From assembly GCA_041687755.1 (NCBI GenBank), contig JBDNJM010000114.1, positions 1 to 48,174 on the forward strand: a DNA stretch of 48,174 nt. Reading direction: 5' to 3'. Position numbers and translations under genes: made by a program. The notes under the pieces are model-generated. The model saw only the letters and a list, made by a program, of their open reading frames with translations, was not told the DNA's origin and ran no database searches. This DNA comes from JBDNJM01 sp041687755. GTDB taxonomy: Bacteria > Planctomycetota > UBA1135 > GCA-002686595. Numbering within the stretch: position 1 is the stretch's first letter; each line of letters starts with the position of its first letter. Of this stretch, positions 8,351-16,744 are shown piece by piece.

Positions 8351-10315
8351 TCAGGCCCAGTTGGCCCACTGTTCGTTGCGGTCGTCGAGGTCGCGCTCGA
8401 CCTCGGCCAGCCGGTACTGGACGCCGCGCAGCTTGTCGGCGTCGCGATAGGTCTCCTCGGAGGTCATCTGCGCCATGAGCTTCTCGCGCGACTCCTCAAG
8501 CTTGATGATCTCGGCCTCGAGCTTGGCGAGCTTCTGCGGGTTGCGCGGCTTGCCGCCCTTGTTCGAGCCGCTGCCGTTGCCCTTCTTGGAGCCTTGGGAC
8601 TTTGAGGACTGCCCCTTCGAGGCTTCGCTCGCGCGCTGCTTCTCGGCGGCCTTCTTATCCTGCTCGCGCTTGCGCTTCTCCACCAGGCTCTTGGCTGCAG
8701 TGGCGCCCTCGGCCTCGGCGTTGAGCTGCGCGCGGTACTCGGAGTAGTTGCCCTTGAACTCGCGCAGGCCGGTGGGGGTGAGCTCCATGATCCGGTTGCA
8801 GACGTGGTCGAGGAACTCGCGGTCGTGGCTGATGCACATGAGCGCGCCCGAATAGGAGTCGAGCATCTCCTCGAGTGCGGTGCGAGCCGCGAGGTCGAGG
8901 TGGTTCGTGGGCTCGTCCATCGCCAGCCATGAGGGGTCCTGCAGCACGAGCTGGGCGAGCGACAGCCGCGCGCGCTCGCCGCCGGACAGGCCGCGGATCT
9001 CCTGGTCGACGTCGTTCCCGCGGAACAGGAACAGCGCGAGGTGACTGCGGATCGCGCCGTCCAGCATCGTGGGATGGTCCTTGCGAATGGTCGTGTACGG
9101 CGTGCCCGCAGGATCGAGGTGGCTCGTCTCCTGGTCGTAGTAGCCGCAGACCGCCTTGTGCCCGATCTCTAGCTTGCCGCCCAGCGCGGGCGTCACGCCG
9201 GCCAGGGCCTTCATCAGCGTCGTCTTGCCGGCGCCGTTGGGTCCGACCAGCCCGATCCGGTCGCCGCGTCCGATGCGGACCTCGAGGCCCTTGTGCAGCA
9301 CTTTGTCGCCGAAGCCAACGGCTAAGTCCTCGGCGGTGATCACCATCTCGCCCGTGCGCGGCACTTCGCCCAGCTTGAGGATGGGGCGGCGCACGTCGTT
9401 GTGCGGCTGCTCGAAGCGGTCCACCCGGCGCAGGCGCTTCAGCCGGCCCTTGGCCTCGGCCGTGCGCTGGCTGCCCATGTGCTTCTTGATGAACTGCTCC
9501 TCCTTGCGGAGCTGCTGGCTCTGGATCTCCCAGGCGCGGAACTCGCTGGCGAAGCGCTCGGCGCGCAGGGTCAGGTACTTCGAGTAGTTGCCGGGGTAGC
9601 TCTTCAGCTGGCCGCGCTCGAGCTCGACGATCGAGGTCACCACGTTCTCGAGCAGGCGGCGGTCGTGGCTGACGATGTAGACCGCCCCCCGGAGTTCGCC
9701 GAGATAGTCCTCGAGCCACTCGATGCCGTCGAGGTCGAGGTGATTCGTGGGCTCGTCGAGCAACAGCAGGTCCGGTCGGTGCACGAGCTCGCGGGCCAGG
9801 GCCACCCGGCTCTTCTCGCCGCCCGAGAGCGTGTGCGCCTCGCGGTGCCAGAGCTCTTCGCGCAGCCCGATGCCGCTCATCACGCGCTCGATGTTCGCCT
9901 CCGCGTTCCAGCCGTCCAGCGCGTCCATGCGCTCGGACAGCTCGCCGTAGCGCACCACGACCCGGTCGAGCTCTTCACCCTCGGTCTCGGACAGCTGCGG
10001 CTCGAGCGCCTGCAGCTCGGCGTGCACCGCACGCGTCTCCGCGAGGCCCGATTCGACCTCCTGGAAGGCCGTCACCCCGGCCTTGAACGCCGGGAGCTGG
10101 GGCACGTAGCCCCAGGTGACCCCGCGCGGCAGGATGACCTCGCCGGTATCGGGCTGCTCCGATCCTGTGATGATGCGCAGGAACGTGCTCTTGCCGCCCC
10201 CGTTGCGACCGACGCACCCGACCTTCTCCCCGGCCTCAATGCGCAGGGAAGCGCCCCGGAGGACTTCTTGGGCGCCGTAGTTGCGCTTGACGTTGTTGGC
10301 GATCAGCAGGCTCAT
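8351..10315 (-). CDS. ABC-F family ATPase (ribosome-associated, Uup/EttA-like)
   Basis: Soluble ATP-binding-cassette protein with two nucleotide-binding domains and no membrane segments. Members of this family act on the ribosome (translation factors or antibiotic protection). Walker A motifs are GRNGGGKST (residues 36-44) and GPNGAGKTT (about 357-365). Signature motifs are LSGGEKSRVALA and LSGGERARLSLAQ, and each domain has LLLDEPTNHLDL or AMDEPTNHLDL Walker B sequences. The linker is charged and coiled-coil-like. A basic, Ser/Gly/Lys-rich stretch (KGQSSKSQGSKKGNGSGSNK) precedes a C-terminal coiled coil (ending DDRNEQWANWA), as in Uup. It is the first gene of a probable ABC-F/argS operon. 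Which ABC-F subfamily it belongs to cannot be settled by eye. Confidence 0.93.
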   Translation of the reverse strand: MSLLIANNVKRNYGAQEVLRGASLRIEAGEKVGCVGRNGGGKSTFLRIITGSEQPDTGEVILPRGVTWGYVPQLPAFKAGVTAFQEVESGLAETRAVHAELQALEPQLSETEGEELDRVVVRYGELSERMDALDGWNAEANIERVMSGIGLREELWHREAHTLSGGEKSRVALARELVHRPDLLLLDEPTNHLDLDGIEWLEDYLGELRGAVYIVSHDRRLLENVVTSIVELERGQLKSYPGNYSKYLTLRAERFASEFRAWEIQSQQLRKEEQFIKKHMGSQRTAEAKGRLKRLRRVDRFEQPHNDVRRPILKLGEVPRTGEMVITAEDLAVGFGDKVLHKGLEVRIGRGDRIGLVGPNGAGKTTLMKALAGVTPALGGKLEIGHKAVCGYYDQETSHLDPAGTPYTTIRKDHPTMLDGAIRSHLALFLFRGNDVDQEIRGLSGGERARLSLAQLVLQDPSWLAMDEPTNHLDLAARTALEEMLDSYSGALMCISHDREFLDHVCNRIMELTPTGLREFKGNYSEYRAQLNAEAEGATAAKSLVEKRKREQDKKAAEKQRASEASKGQSSKSQGSKKGNGSGSNKGGKPRNPQKLAKLEAEIIKLEESREKLMAQMTSEETYRDADKLRGVQYRLAEVERDLDDRNEQWANWA

Positions 10316-11108
10316 AGTGGCTCTCTCCGCCGGTTGGCGGGCGAAGAGGATACCCGTCCAAGGCCCGGCGGCGAGGCCCAGATCTGGCCCTGGGCGCCCG
10401 AAAACCGGGGTGTATCGGGCCGTTCGTGGGCGCGGGCCGGAAACCCGGGTGCTTCCCCCGCCGGTGCTTCGGCCCTCGGGCCGTTGAGATGGCCCGGCGC
10501 GACCCCCCCAGACAGGGCCCTCTTATTTGGGCCCGTGGGGTCCCCGCTTCGTCCGGCTTACCCCGCCGGACGCTCCCGCCGAATCCGAGGCCAGTTCGAC
10601 TCTCTAGGGCTCTTCCAGGGCACTGCCAGGAACTCCTGAGAAGCACCTGAAACCGAGGACTCGACTCACTACGGGACTTTCGGGCCGCTTGCGATTCACG
10701 GTCCGAACGCCGGTGCCAGGTCGCACCGGCGGCCGCCTTACCCCCCATCGCAAACCCCGAATCGCATCAGGCTCTATCGGTCCCTACCTGGCCTGAGCGC
10801 ACTCGCGTGGTGCTCGGGCCCCGCTCTGGCTCAGCTGGACGGCTTCGACCCCGAGCTGATTCCTTCCGGCCTCGGCAGCGGCCGGCTCGGCTTCACGACG
10901 ACGATCCTCAAGAAGTTCGCGCGCCGTCTTCGTCGCGAGGCCCATCGATCAGCCCAACTCTTCGAGGAAACCTCGCTCGGCGTGGCGCCTGGAAGGCGAT
11001 TCGATTCGGGGGGGCCGAGAAAGAGCCCTGAAATCCCCCGAGGGTCCTGATCGACGAGGGAGCGGGCGTCCCCTGGAGTGCGGACGGGGGGGCGGTAGAA
11101 TTCTGCGC
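10316..11108. other. Long divergent intergenic region, no confident gene
   Basis: About 790 bases between the divergent ABC-F and pyrK genes. Promoters for both must lie here, but I could not identify clear boxes. The only protein-like signal is on the plus strand at 10766-11050. It begins as a signal-peptide-like segment (LSALAWCSGPALAQ) followed by FDPELIPSGLGSGRLGFTTT, but there is no ATG, GTG or TTG start in frame upstream. It is left as unassigned. Confidence 0.4.
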
Positions 11109-11954
11109 ATGCCTGCACCGCCCCCCGACGCGCGACAGTTCACGGCTCGTGTGGCCGACATTTCTCCCTGCGGTGCCGACGCCGTGGTCGTGCGCCTCGA
11201 GCCGGACGTCGAGCTGCCGCCGATCCGCGCCAGCCGCTTCTTCATGCTGCGCCGCGACGACGCGCTCTCACCGCTGATCCCGCGGCCCTACTCGATCTAC
11301 CGGCAGTCTCCCGGCAGCATCGAGTTCCTCGTCCAGGTCATCGGGCGCGGCAGCCGGGCCCTCGAGGCCTCGCGGCCAGGGGAGACGATCCACCTGACCG
11401 GCCCGCTCGGCAACGGCTGGCCGACCCTGGACGGCGACGGCGACCCCTGGGTGATGTTGGGCGGCGGCGTCGGCTCCGCGCCGTTCCTGATGGGCATCCA
11501 GCAGGCTCTCGCCGGCATGGACGGCGCGACCGCCTGCCGTCCCGATCAGCTGCACTACCTGTTCGGGGCACGCTCGGCCGGGTACCTGTACGACCTAGAC
11601 GCGTTCCGCGCGACCGGCGCCAGCGTCCACACCGCGACCGTGGACGGCTCGAGCGGGCACCGCGGGCACGTCCTGTCGCTGCTGGCGGAGCTGCAGGCCG
11701 CGGGCGGCCTTCCCGAGCGGGTCCGTCTGCTGGCGTGCGGCCCCGAGCCGATGCTGGAGGCCGTCGAGCGCCTCGCGCGCGAACGCGACCACCCGGCGTG
11801 GCTCTCGCTCGAGACGCTGATGGGCTGCGGCGTCGGGATCTGCAACGGGTGCCCGGTCCCTACACGCGCCGACGGCCCTTTGGGCGACTGGCCCAACGCC
11901 AAGGCGTGCGTGGAAGGGCCGGTGTTCGAGGCGCGCGCGGTCGAGCTGGCCTGA
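11109..11954 (+). CDS. pyrK: Dihydroorotate dehydrogenase electron-transfer subunit (PyrK-like ferredoxin reductase)
   Basis: Iron-sulphur flavoprotein that passes electrons between PyrD and NAD in pyrimidine synthesis. The 281-aa protein has an FAD-binding barrel (PLIPRPYSIYR), an NAD-binding Rossmann part (VMLGGGVGSAPFLMG, then LLACGPEPML), and a C-terminal [2Fe-2S] site with Cys 240, 245, 248 and 267 (MGCGVGICNGC...KAC). These are the diagnostic PyrK features. No pyrD or other pyrimidine gene is adjacent, unlike the usual pyrK-pyrD pair, so its partner must be elsewhere. A role with another oxidoreductase is possible. The start ATG at 11109 is the first codon that keeps the N-terminal beta strand. 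It converges on the prenyltransferase-repeat gene through a shared hairpin. Confidence 0.88.
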   Translation: MPAPPPDARQFTARVADISPCGADAVVVRLEPDVELPPIRASRFFMLRRDDALSPLIPRPYSIYRQSPGSIEFLVQVIGRGSRALEASRPGETIHLTGPLGNGWPTLDGDGDPWVMLGGGVGSAPFLMGIQQALAGMDGATACRPDQLHYLFGARSAGYLYDLDAFRATGASVHTATVDGSSGHRGHVLSLLAELQAAGGLPERVRLLACGPEPMLEAVERLARERDHPAWLSLETLMGCGVGICNGCPVPTRADGPLGDWPNAKACVEGPVFEARAVELA

Positions 11955-11958
11955 GCGC

Positions 11959-11998
11959 GGTAGCGAGCCGGCCGGTACCTACCGGCCGGCTCGCTACC
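11959..11998. terminator. Bidirectional terminator hairpin (19-bp perfect stem)
   Basis: The arms 11959-11977 and 11980-11998 are perfectly complementary around a 2-nt centre. It starts a few bases after the pyrK stop and overlaps the TAG (11994-11996) of the convergent gene. It therefore serves both strands by position. No long U-tract on either side. Confidence 0.75.
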
Positions 11999-13541
11999 TG
12001 AAGCCGAACCCGCGCGTGTAGCGCAGCGATGCCTCGAGGCACAGGGCCATCGTGGCCGTCGAGTAGACGCGTCCGCCGGACACGCCCCAGGGGCCGCAGG
12101 GATCCCAGGAGCCTGCCGCGCAGCCGCTGCCGGCGCGTTGGTTGTCGGCCGCGACCGCGTGCATGGCCGTGCTCCAGTCGCGCCACAGCGAGCCGCCCAT
12201 CTGAAAGGCTGCGAGACTGCCGTAGTACCAGTAGTACATGTCGTTGGTGCGGCCGTGGTCGCCGGGCCGCCAGTCGTCGCCCGCGCCCCCGCCGCGCGCG
12301 TCCCAGCGCGGCAGGCAGTCGGCGAGCAGGGCGGCGCCGCGCTGCACGACCTCGTCGCGGTCGTCGAATTCGCGGCCCAGCGCGGCCGCCGCGAAGCTGC
12401 GGCAGAGCAGTCCGACGGCCGTCATCGACTCGGATTCCGCCGCGGGAAAGATCTCGCGCAGGAGGCGCAGCCGCGAGCTGGGGCCGCCGCGGTCGATGTA
12501 GCCGGTGCGTCCGGTCGCGGAGTCGGTCAGGGCATCGATCGTCGTCAGGCCGCCCATCCAGGCCGAGTCGCCGACCTCGATGCCCGCGTCGCGGGCGGCG
12601 CCGAGGGCGAACATCATCCAGCCGGTGATCGACGCGTCGGACTCGCCGTTGGGCGTCGCCCCGTAGCGCCAGCCCTCGTAGTCGTTGCGAGCTCGGGCGC
12701 AGAGGCGGACCGCGGACTCCACTCGGCGCCCGAGCAGGGGGTTCGGGTCGGCGTGGTACGCCTCGGCGAGCGCCAGCGTGGCGATCGCGTGGTCGTAGAT
12801 CGCCTCAGAGGACAGGTCGGACCCGAGGCGGCCCGTATCGAGGTCTTGGGAGGCGGCGAGGAAGCCGACGGCGCGACGGACGGTGTCGCGGTAGGCGCCG
12901 TATTGGCTCGTCTCGCCCGCGCCGAGGAACGCCATCAGGGCGAGGGCGCTGACGCCGACATCGTGGAGCGCGTCGCCGTCGCCGCTGCAGGATTCGCCAT
13001 CGGCGAAGCACTGGTCGTGGTACCCGTCCGCGTTCCAGGACCCGTCGGCCGATTGGTGCCGCGCGAGCCACTCGAGCGCGGCCAGCAGGCTCCGGTTGGC
13101 TTCCGGGGGCAGCGTGCCGAGCCGGGTTCTGCGGCCGAGACCGTCGCCGCCGCCGTCCGGCCCGCCGCCGGGGCCGAGCCCGATCGTGCTCGCGAGGTTC
13201 GAGACGTTCTCGAACGCGCTCTCCGCGGGCTCGTCGCTGTCGAGCGCATCCGAGTCGTCGGTGAGCTCGAGGGCCTCCGACTCGACGAGCGCAACCTGTT
13301 CAACCTCGATGGGCACGATCTCCTTGAGCGGTTCGGGCTCGGGCTCTTCGATGAACTCCTCCGGCGGCGCCGGCGTCGTCGCCTGAACCACAAGGACCTG
13401 TTTCGGTCGTGCCTCGTCGAACGAGAGCGCCTGGGCCAAGAACAGCGCGACGACGTGCACGGCGATCGCGATGGCGAGGAACGGCAAACGGTCCATCCAG
13501 TCGGCCAGCGCGTCCACGAAGGTCTCATCAGTGGTTTGCAT
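11994..13541 (-). CDS. Membrane-anchored prenyltransferase/squalene-oxidase-repeat protein with TonB-like N-terminus (copy 2)
   Basis: The product is 515 aa. A short cytoplasmic segment precedes one transmembrane helix at about residues 21-40 (LPFLAIAIAVHVVALFLAQA). A Pro/Glu-rich stretch (EEFIEEPEPEPLKEIVPIEV) and a Gly-rich linker follow, as in TonB-type energy transducers. From about residue 140 it has alpha/alpha-barrel repeats with QW-like motifs (LEWLARHQSADGSWNADGYH) and conserved MYYWYYGSL and GRVYSTATMALCLEASLRY. Such repeats occur in terpene cyclases, but no catalytic DxDD acid motif is visible, so an enzymatic role is doubtful. ATG 13541 is chosen because it places the TM normally; the frame continues to 13577. 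It is paralogous throughout to the next gene upstream. Function unknown. Confidence 0.85.
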   Translation of the reverse strand: MQTTDETFVDALADWMDRLPFLAIAIAVHVVALFLAQALSFDEARPKQVLVVQATTPAPPEEFIEEPEPEPLKEIVPIEVEQVALVESEALELTDDSDALDSDEPAESAFENVSNLASTIGLGPGGGPDGGGDGLGRRTRLGTLPPEANRSLLAALEWLARHQSADGSWNADGYHDQCFADGESCSGDGDALHDVGVSALALMAFLGAGETSQYGAYRDTVRRAVGFLAASQDLDTGRLGSDLSSEAIYDHAIATLALAEAYHADPNPLLGRRVESAVRLCARARNDYEGWRYGATPNGESDASITGWMMFALGAARDAGIEVGDSAWMGGLTTIDALTDSATGRTGYIDRGGPSSRLRLLREIFPAAESESMTAVGLLCRSFAAAALGREFDDRDEVVQRGAALLADCLPRWDARGGGAGDDWRPGDHGRTNDMYYWYYGSLAAFQMGGSLWRDWSTAMHAVAADNQRAGSGCAAGSWDPCGPWGVSGGRVYSTATMALCLEASLRYTRGFGFR

Positions 13542-13718
13542 GGAAGCTTCAACGGGTGAGCTTCGGCGGCGGTTCAACGCAAGCCTCGAGTCGCAGTGCA
13601 GTGCATGTCAACGGAACCTTCGCAGATGCGTTGAACCGATCTCGGGGCGAACGACTCGACGCCTGCGATGCCGCAGGCGATGGCGTCGTTGCATCGCCGG
13701 AGGCAGCGCGCACTCATG

Positions 13719-13758
13719 CAAGAAGCCCCTCCCGTCGTGAGACGGGAGGGGCTTCTTG
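13719..13758 (-). terminator. 18-bp hairpin between the two prenyltransferase-repeat paralogs
   Basis: The arms 13719-13736 and 13741-13758 match perfectly around a 4-nt GTGA loop, 36 bases beyond the stop of the upstream paralog. On the minus strand the 3' arm ends in CTTCTTG, a weak U-rich tail. It separates the transcripts of the two paralogs. Confidence 0.75.
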
Positions 13759-13793
13759 GGCGTTGCCGCTAGGGGCCGGCCGGGGTCTGCGGT

Positions 13794-15398
13794 TTACCGC
13801 GTTCCGAAGCCCTTGGTGTAGCGCAGCGATGCCTCGAGGCAGAGCGCCATGATCGCGGTCGAGTAGACGCGGCCACCGCTGTAGCCCCAGGGTCCGCCGG
13901 GATCCCACGAGCCGAGGTAGCAGGGCGGGTCGGTGCGTTGGTTGTCGATCGCGACCTTCTCCATCGCCGACTGCCACTTCTTCCAGTACTGGCCGCCCAG
14001 CTGGAACATCGCGAGGCTGCCGTAGTACCAGTAGTACATGTCGTTGCTGCGACCGTGGTTGCTGGGCTCCCAGCCGCTGTCGCCGCCGCCGCCGCCGGCC
14101 TCGTCCCACTCGGGAAGCTTCTCGAGCATCAGGTTGCCGCCGAGCCGCACGATGTCTTCGTCCGGATCGAACTCCTGACCGACCGAAGGGGCGATGAACG
14201 AGCGGCACAGGATGGCCGCCGCGGTCATGGCTTCCGTCTCGGTGGTCGGGAAGTCCTTGAGCATGACGGTCGCACGGGAGCTGGGCTGGCCGCGCTCGAG
14301 GTAACCGGTGCGGCCAGTGGCCGAGTCGGTCAGCTCGTCGATGATCGACAGCGAGCCGACGAACGGCTCGTTTCCGACCGGGATGCCGACGTCGCGCGCG
14401 GCGCCCAGGGTGAAGACCATCCAGCCCGTGACGGACATGTCGTTCTCGCCGTTCGGCGGGACGGCGTACCGCCAGGCCTCGTAGTCGTTGCGCGCCTTGA
14501 GGATGTACCCGACGGCCTTGACGACCTTCTTCTTGAGCAGCGGACGCTTGTCGCCGTAGTAGGCCTCGGCGAGCGCGAGCGTCGCGATCGAGTGGTTGTA
14601 GATGAACTCCTTGGAGATGTCCTCGCCGATGAGGCCGGAGTCCGGGTCCTGTTGGTCCGTGAGCCAGCCGACACCGGCCGAGATCACGTCCTTGTACTCG
14701 CCGTCCTTCATCGTGTCGCCGAAGCCGGTGAAGGCCAGCAGCGCCAGGCCGGTCAGGCCGACGTCGTGCAGCGGGTCGCCGTCGCCGTTGCACAGGTCGC
14801 CGCCGCGATCGCAGTTGTCCGCGAAGCCGTCGGCATCCCAGGAGCCGTCCGGGGACTGGTGCTCCTTCAGCCACTCGAGGGCGGCCAACAGGGACTTGTT
14901 GACCGTGCCGCTGAGTTTTGCGCGACCGGCGCGACGGCCACCGATCTTGCCGCCGCCACCGCCACCGGCGCCGCCGCCGATACCAATGACGTCGTTGTTG
15001 CCGGTGTTGTTCGCGAAGGGCAGGTCGGGCTGGTCGTTCTCGCTCTCGTCGATTGCGTCGGTGATCTCCTCGACGACCTCGGTGTCCTGCAGGACGACCT
15101 CGTCGACTTCGATCTCCTCGACCTCCTCCGGCACCTCGGGCTCGGGCTCCTCGATCTCCTCTTCCTCGGGCGGGGGCGCAATGGCCTGGAGGACGACTTG
15201 CGGGGGCTTCACGGGCTTGTTGCCGGCAAAAGCCTGCAAGAAGAAGAAGGCAACGACGTGCACAGCAACGGCGACGGCCAGGTACGGGGCCCGGTCCATC
15301 CAGTCGTACAGGACGTCGTTGAACGTCTGCTCCTGCTCCCAAATGGGCGGGAGAGATGTCTCGATGTGAATGTCGTCGAACTCGTGGTTCTTGCTCAT
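13794..15398 (-). CDS. Membrane-anchored prenyltransferase/squalene-oxidase-repeat protein with TonB-like N-terminus (copy 1)
   Basis: The 534-aa product has the same architecture as the downstream paralog. A cytoplasmic N-terminus is followed by a TM helix at about 38-57 (PYLAVAVAVHVVAFFFLQAF), then an unusually acidic Pro/Glu region (PPPEEEEIEEPEPEVPEEVE), a Gly-rich hinge (GIGGGAGGGGGGKIGG), and the alpha/alpha-barrel repeats (LEWLKEHQSPDGSWDADGF). The C-terminus is nearly identical to the paralog (MYYWYYGSLAMFQLGGQYW, GRVYSTAIMALCLEASLRYT). Conserved Cys pairs (NCDRGGDLCNGDGD) suggest an extracytoplasmic disulphide. The single ATG at 15398 fits. The barrel probably sits outside the inner membrane. 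It may bind a polyisoprenoid or a protein partner, which is inference only. Confidence 0.87.
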   Translation of the reverse strand: MSKNHEFDDIHIETSLPPIWEQEQTFNDVLYDWMDRAPYLAVAVAVHVVAFFFLQAFAGNKPVKPPQVVLQAIAPPPEEEEIEEPEPEVPEEVEEIEVDEVVLQDTEVVEEITDAIDESENDQPDLPFANNTGNNDVIGIGGGAGGGGGGKIGGRRAGRAKLSGTVNKSLLAALEWLKEHQSPDGSWDADGFADNCDRGGDLCNGDGDPLHDVGLTGLALLAFTGFGDTMKDGEYKDVISAGVGWLTDQQDPDSGLIGEDISKEFIYNHSIATLALAEAYYGDKRPLLKKKVVKAVGYILKARNDYEAWRYAVPPNGENDMSVTGWMVFTLGAARDVGIPVGNEPFVGSLSIIDELTDSATGRTGYLERGQPSSRATVMLKDFPTTETEAMTAAAILCRSFIAPSVGQEFDPDEDIVRLGGNLMLEKLPEWDEAGGGGGDSGWEPSNHGRSNDMYYWYYGSLAMFQLGGQYWKKWQSAMEKVAIDNQRTDPPCYLGSWDPGGPWGYSGGRVYSTAIMALCLEASLRYTKGFGTR

Positions 15399-15524
15399 GA
15401 CGGCTCGGGGCGCCGGCTGGAGATGGGGTGTTTAGGGAATGCCCTAGGCAGGGCGAGCCCGCTGGACGAGCGAGGGAACGCGCGGCCTTGGAGCGGGTTC
15501 AGACTATAGCCAGAAAAGCTTGAG

Positions 15525-15545
15525 CCACCCGCGCGTGGCGGGTGG
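15525..15545 (-). terminator. Hairpin plus T-run after the SurA-like gene
   Basis: An 8-bp perfect GC stem (15525-15532 with 15538-15545, 5-nt loop) is followed on the minus strand by CTCAAGCTTTTCT. It lies 36 bases past the stop at 15581. Among the hairpins in the window this one is closest to a textbook intrinsic terminator. A TATAGT box just beyond (minus strand, about 15503-15508) could be part of the promoter of the next gene. Confidence 0.65.
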
Positions 15546-15580
15546 GCATGACCTCGATACAGCCTGGGGTGCCGTCCGGG

Positions 15581-16744
15581 TTAGGGAGCCGGGGGGCCCA
15601 ACATCGGGCCTGCGGGCTGGGCGCTGGCCTGGAGCTGGCGCTCGATCGCGGGGTGTACCCACAGCGAGCTCTGGTCCAGCCGCACGTTTTCGGCCCGCTC
15701 CAACCGGCGGTCGTCCAAGTTGCGCTCGACCTGGCTGCGCAGCTCGCTCTGGAACTCGGGGTTCGTGAAGGGGGGCGCGGGGGCGCCCTCCACGCGGTCG
15801 ATCAGGCGCACGATCCGGAAGCCCTCGACGGGGTTCTGGTCGGTTCCAAAGGGCACCGGGTCGGAAAAATCGCCCACGGCCGCACGGAAGGCGAACTCCT
15901 GGAGGGCGGGCTCGCGGACCTGGTCGAGGCGTGCGAGGTCGGTGCGCCCGCGCTGCTCGCGGAAGCGGGCGGCGAACTCCTCGAACTGCTCCTCGAAGTC
16001 GGCGCCGGCGGTCAGGTCGGCGTGGATCTGGTCGGCGAGCTCGCGGGCTCCCTGGAGGCTGCCCGTCGCGGCCGCGGTGATGTCGAGCAGCTGGAGCTGC
16101 ACCTGGGGGGGCTCGCCGAGGCGGCCCTTGGACTCGTCGTAGGCGGCCATGAGCTGGCGCGGACGCAGGTAGCGGTCCACCCGCGGCCGGCCGAGGCCCA
16201 GCTGGGTGCGGCCGGTGGCCTCGTCAATGAACGCGAAGCGGTAGAACTCCTGGCGGATCTCGTCGGCGCCGCCGAGCGGGTCTAGGCCGTCGGCGCGCAG
16301 GGACTCGCCGTACGCGAGCAGGCCCATCGAATCGCGCTTGTCCTCCAGGATCTGGGCGACGCGGCCTTCGACGGCCTCCAGGGGCAGCTGCAGCTCCGCG
16401 CCGGCCTGCACCCGTGCGCGGCCGGCGGCGAGCGAGCGGGCGACGCCGCCGAGGACGGCGTCCTGCTCGCTCCTAGTGCTGACGCCCTGTTGTTGGGCGG
16501 CGCGCTGGTAGAGGCGCAAGAAGTCGCTCCAGCGCACGATCTCGCGGTCCACCGCGAGGGCGACGCCCTCGATGCGCTCCCAGCCGGCCTCGCCGGGGTC
16601 CAGATCAGCGCCGGCGGGGGCGGTGCCGGTGCCGATGGAGGTGCCGGTAACGGGGACCTGGGCAAGGCCGGACTCGCCAGCGACCAAGAAGGACGCCAGG
16701 GCCAGGCCGGCGAGCGGTGTACGGGGCAGCAAGGGGTGGCTCAT
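15581..16744 (-). CDS. SurA/parvulin-type periplasmic foldase (peptidyl-prolyl isomerase-like)
   Basis: The 387-aa exported protein has a signal peptide at about residues 1-28 (PLAGLALASFLVAGESGLAQ). A SurA-like helical N-domain follows (VDREIVRWSDFLRLYQRAA). From about residue 250 there is a rotamase-like module with a GADFEEQFEEFAARFREQRG stretch and a C-terminal VGDFSDPVPFG...FRIVRLIDRVEG segment, typical of PpiC/parvulin domains. It probably assists folding of envelope proteins, fitting the many secreted proteins nearby. ATG 16744 is chosen over an in-frame start at 16798 because it overlaps the mfd stop as ATGA, implying translational coupling. I did not verify isomerase active-site residues, so it may be a chaperone only. 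Confidence 0.8.
   Translation of the reverse strand: MSHPLLPRTPLAGLALASFLVAGESGLAQVPVTGTSIGTGTAPAGADLDPGEAGWERIEGVALAVDREIVRWSDFLRLYQRAAQQQGVSTRSEQDAVLGGVARSLAAGRARVQAGAELQLPLEAVEGRVAQILEDKRDSMGLLAYGESLRADGLDPLGGADEIRQEFYRFAFIDEATGRTQLGLGRPRVDRYLRPRQLMAAYDESKGRLGEPPQVQLQLLDITAAATGSLQGARELADQIHADLTAGADFEEQFEEFAARFREQRGRTDLARLDQVREPALQEFAFRAAVGDFSDPVPFGTDQNPVEGFRIVRLIDRVEGAPAPPFTNPEFQSELRSQVERNLDDRRLERAENVRLDQSSLWVHPAIERQLQASAQPAGPMLGPPAP

Noticed and set aside
10590..10640. tRNA-like T-arm (GTTCGACTC)
   Set aside because: The flanking 5-base stems do not pair, and no acceptor or anticodon stem can be drawn.
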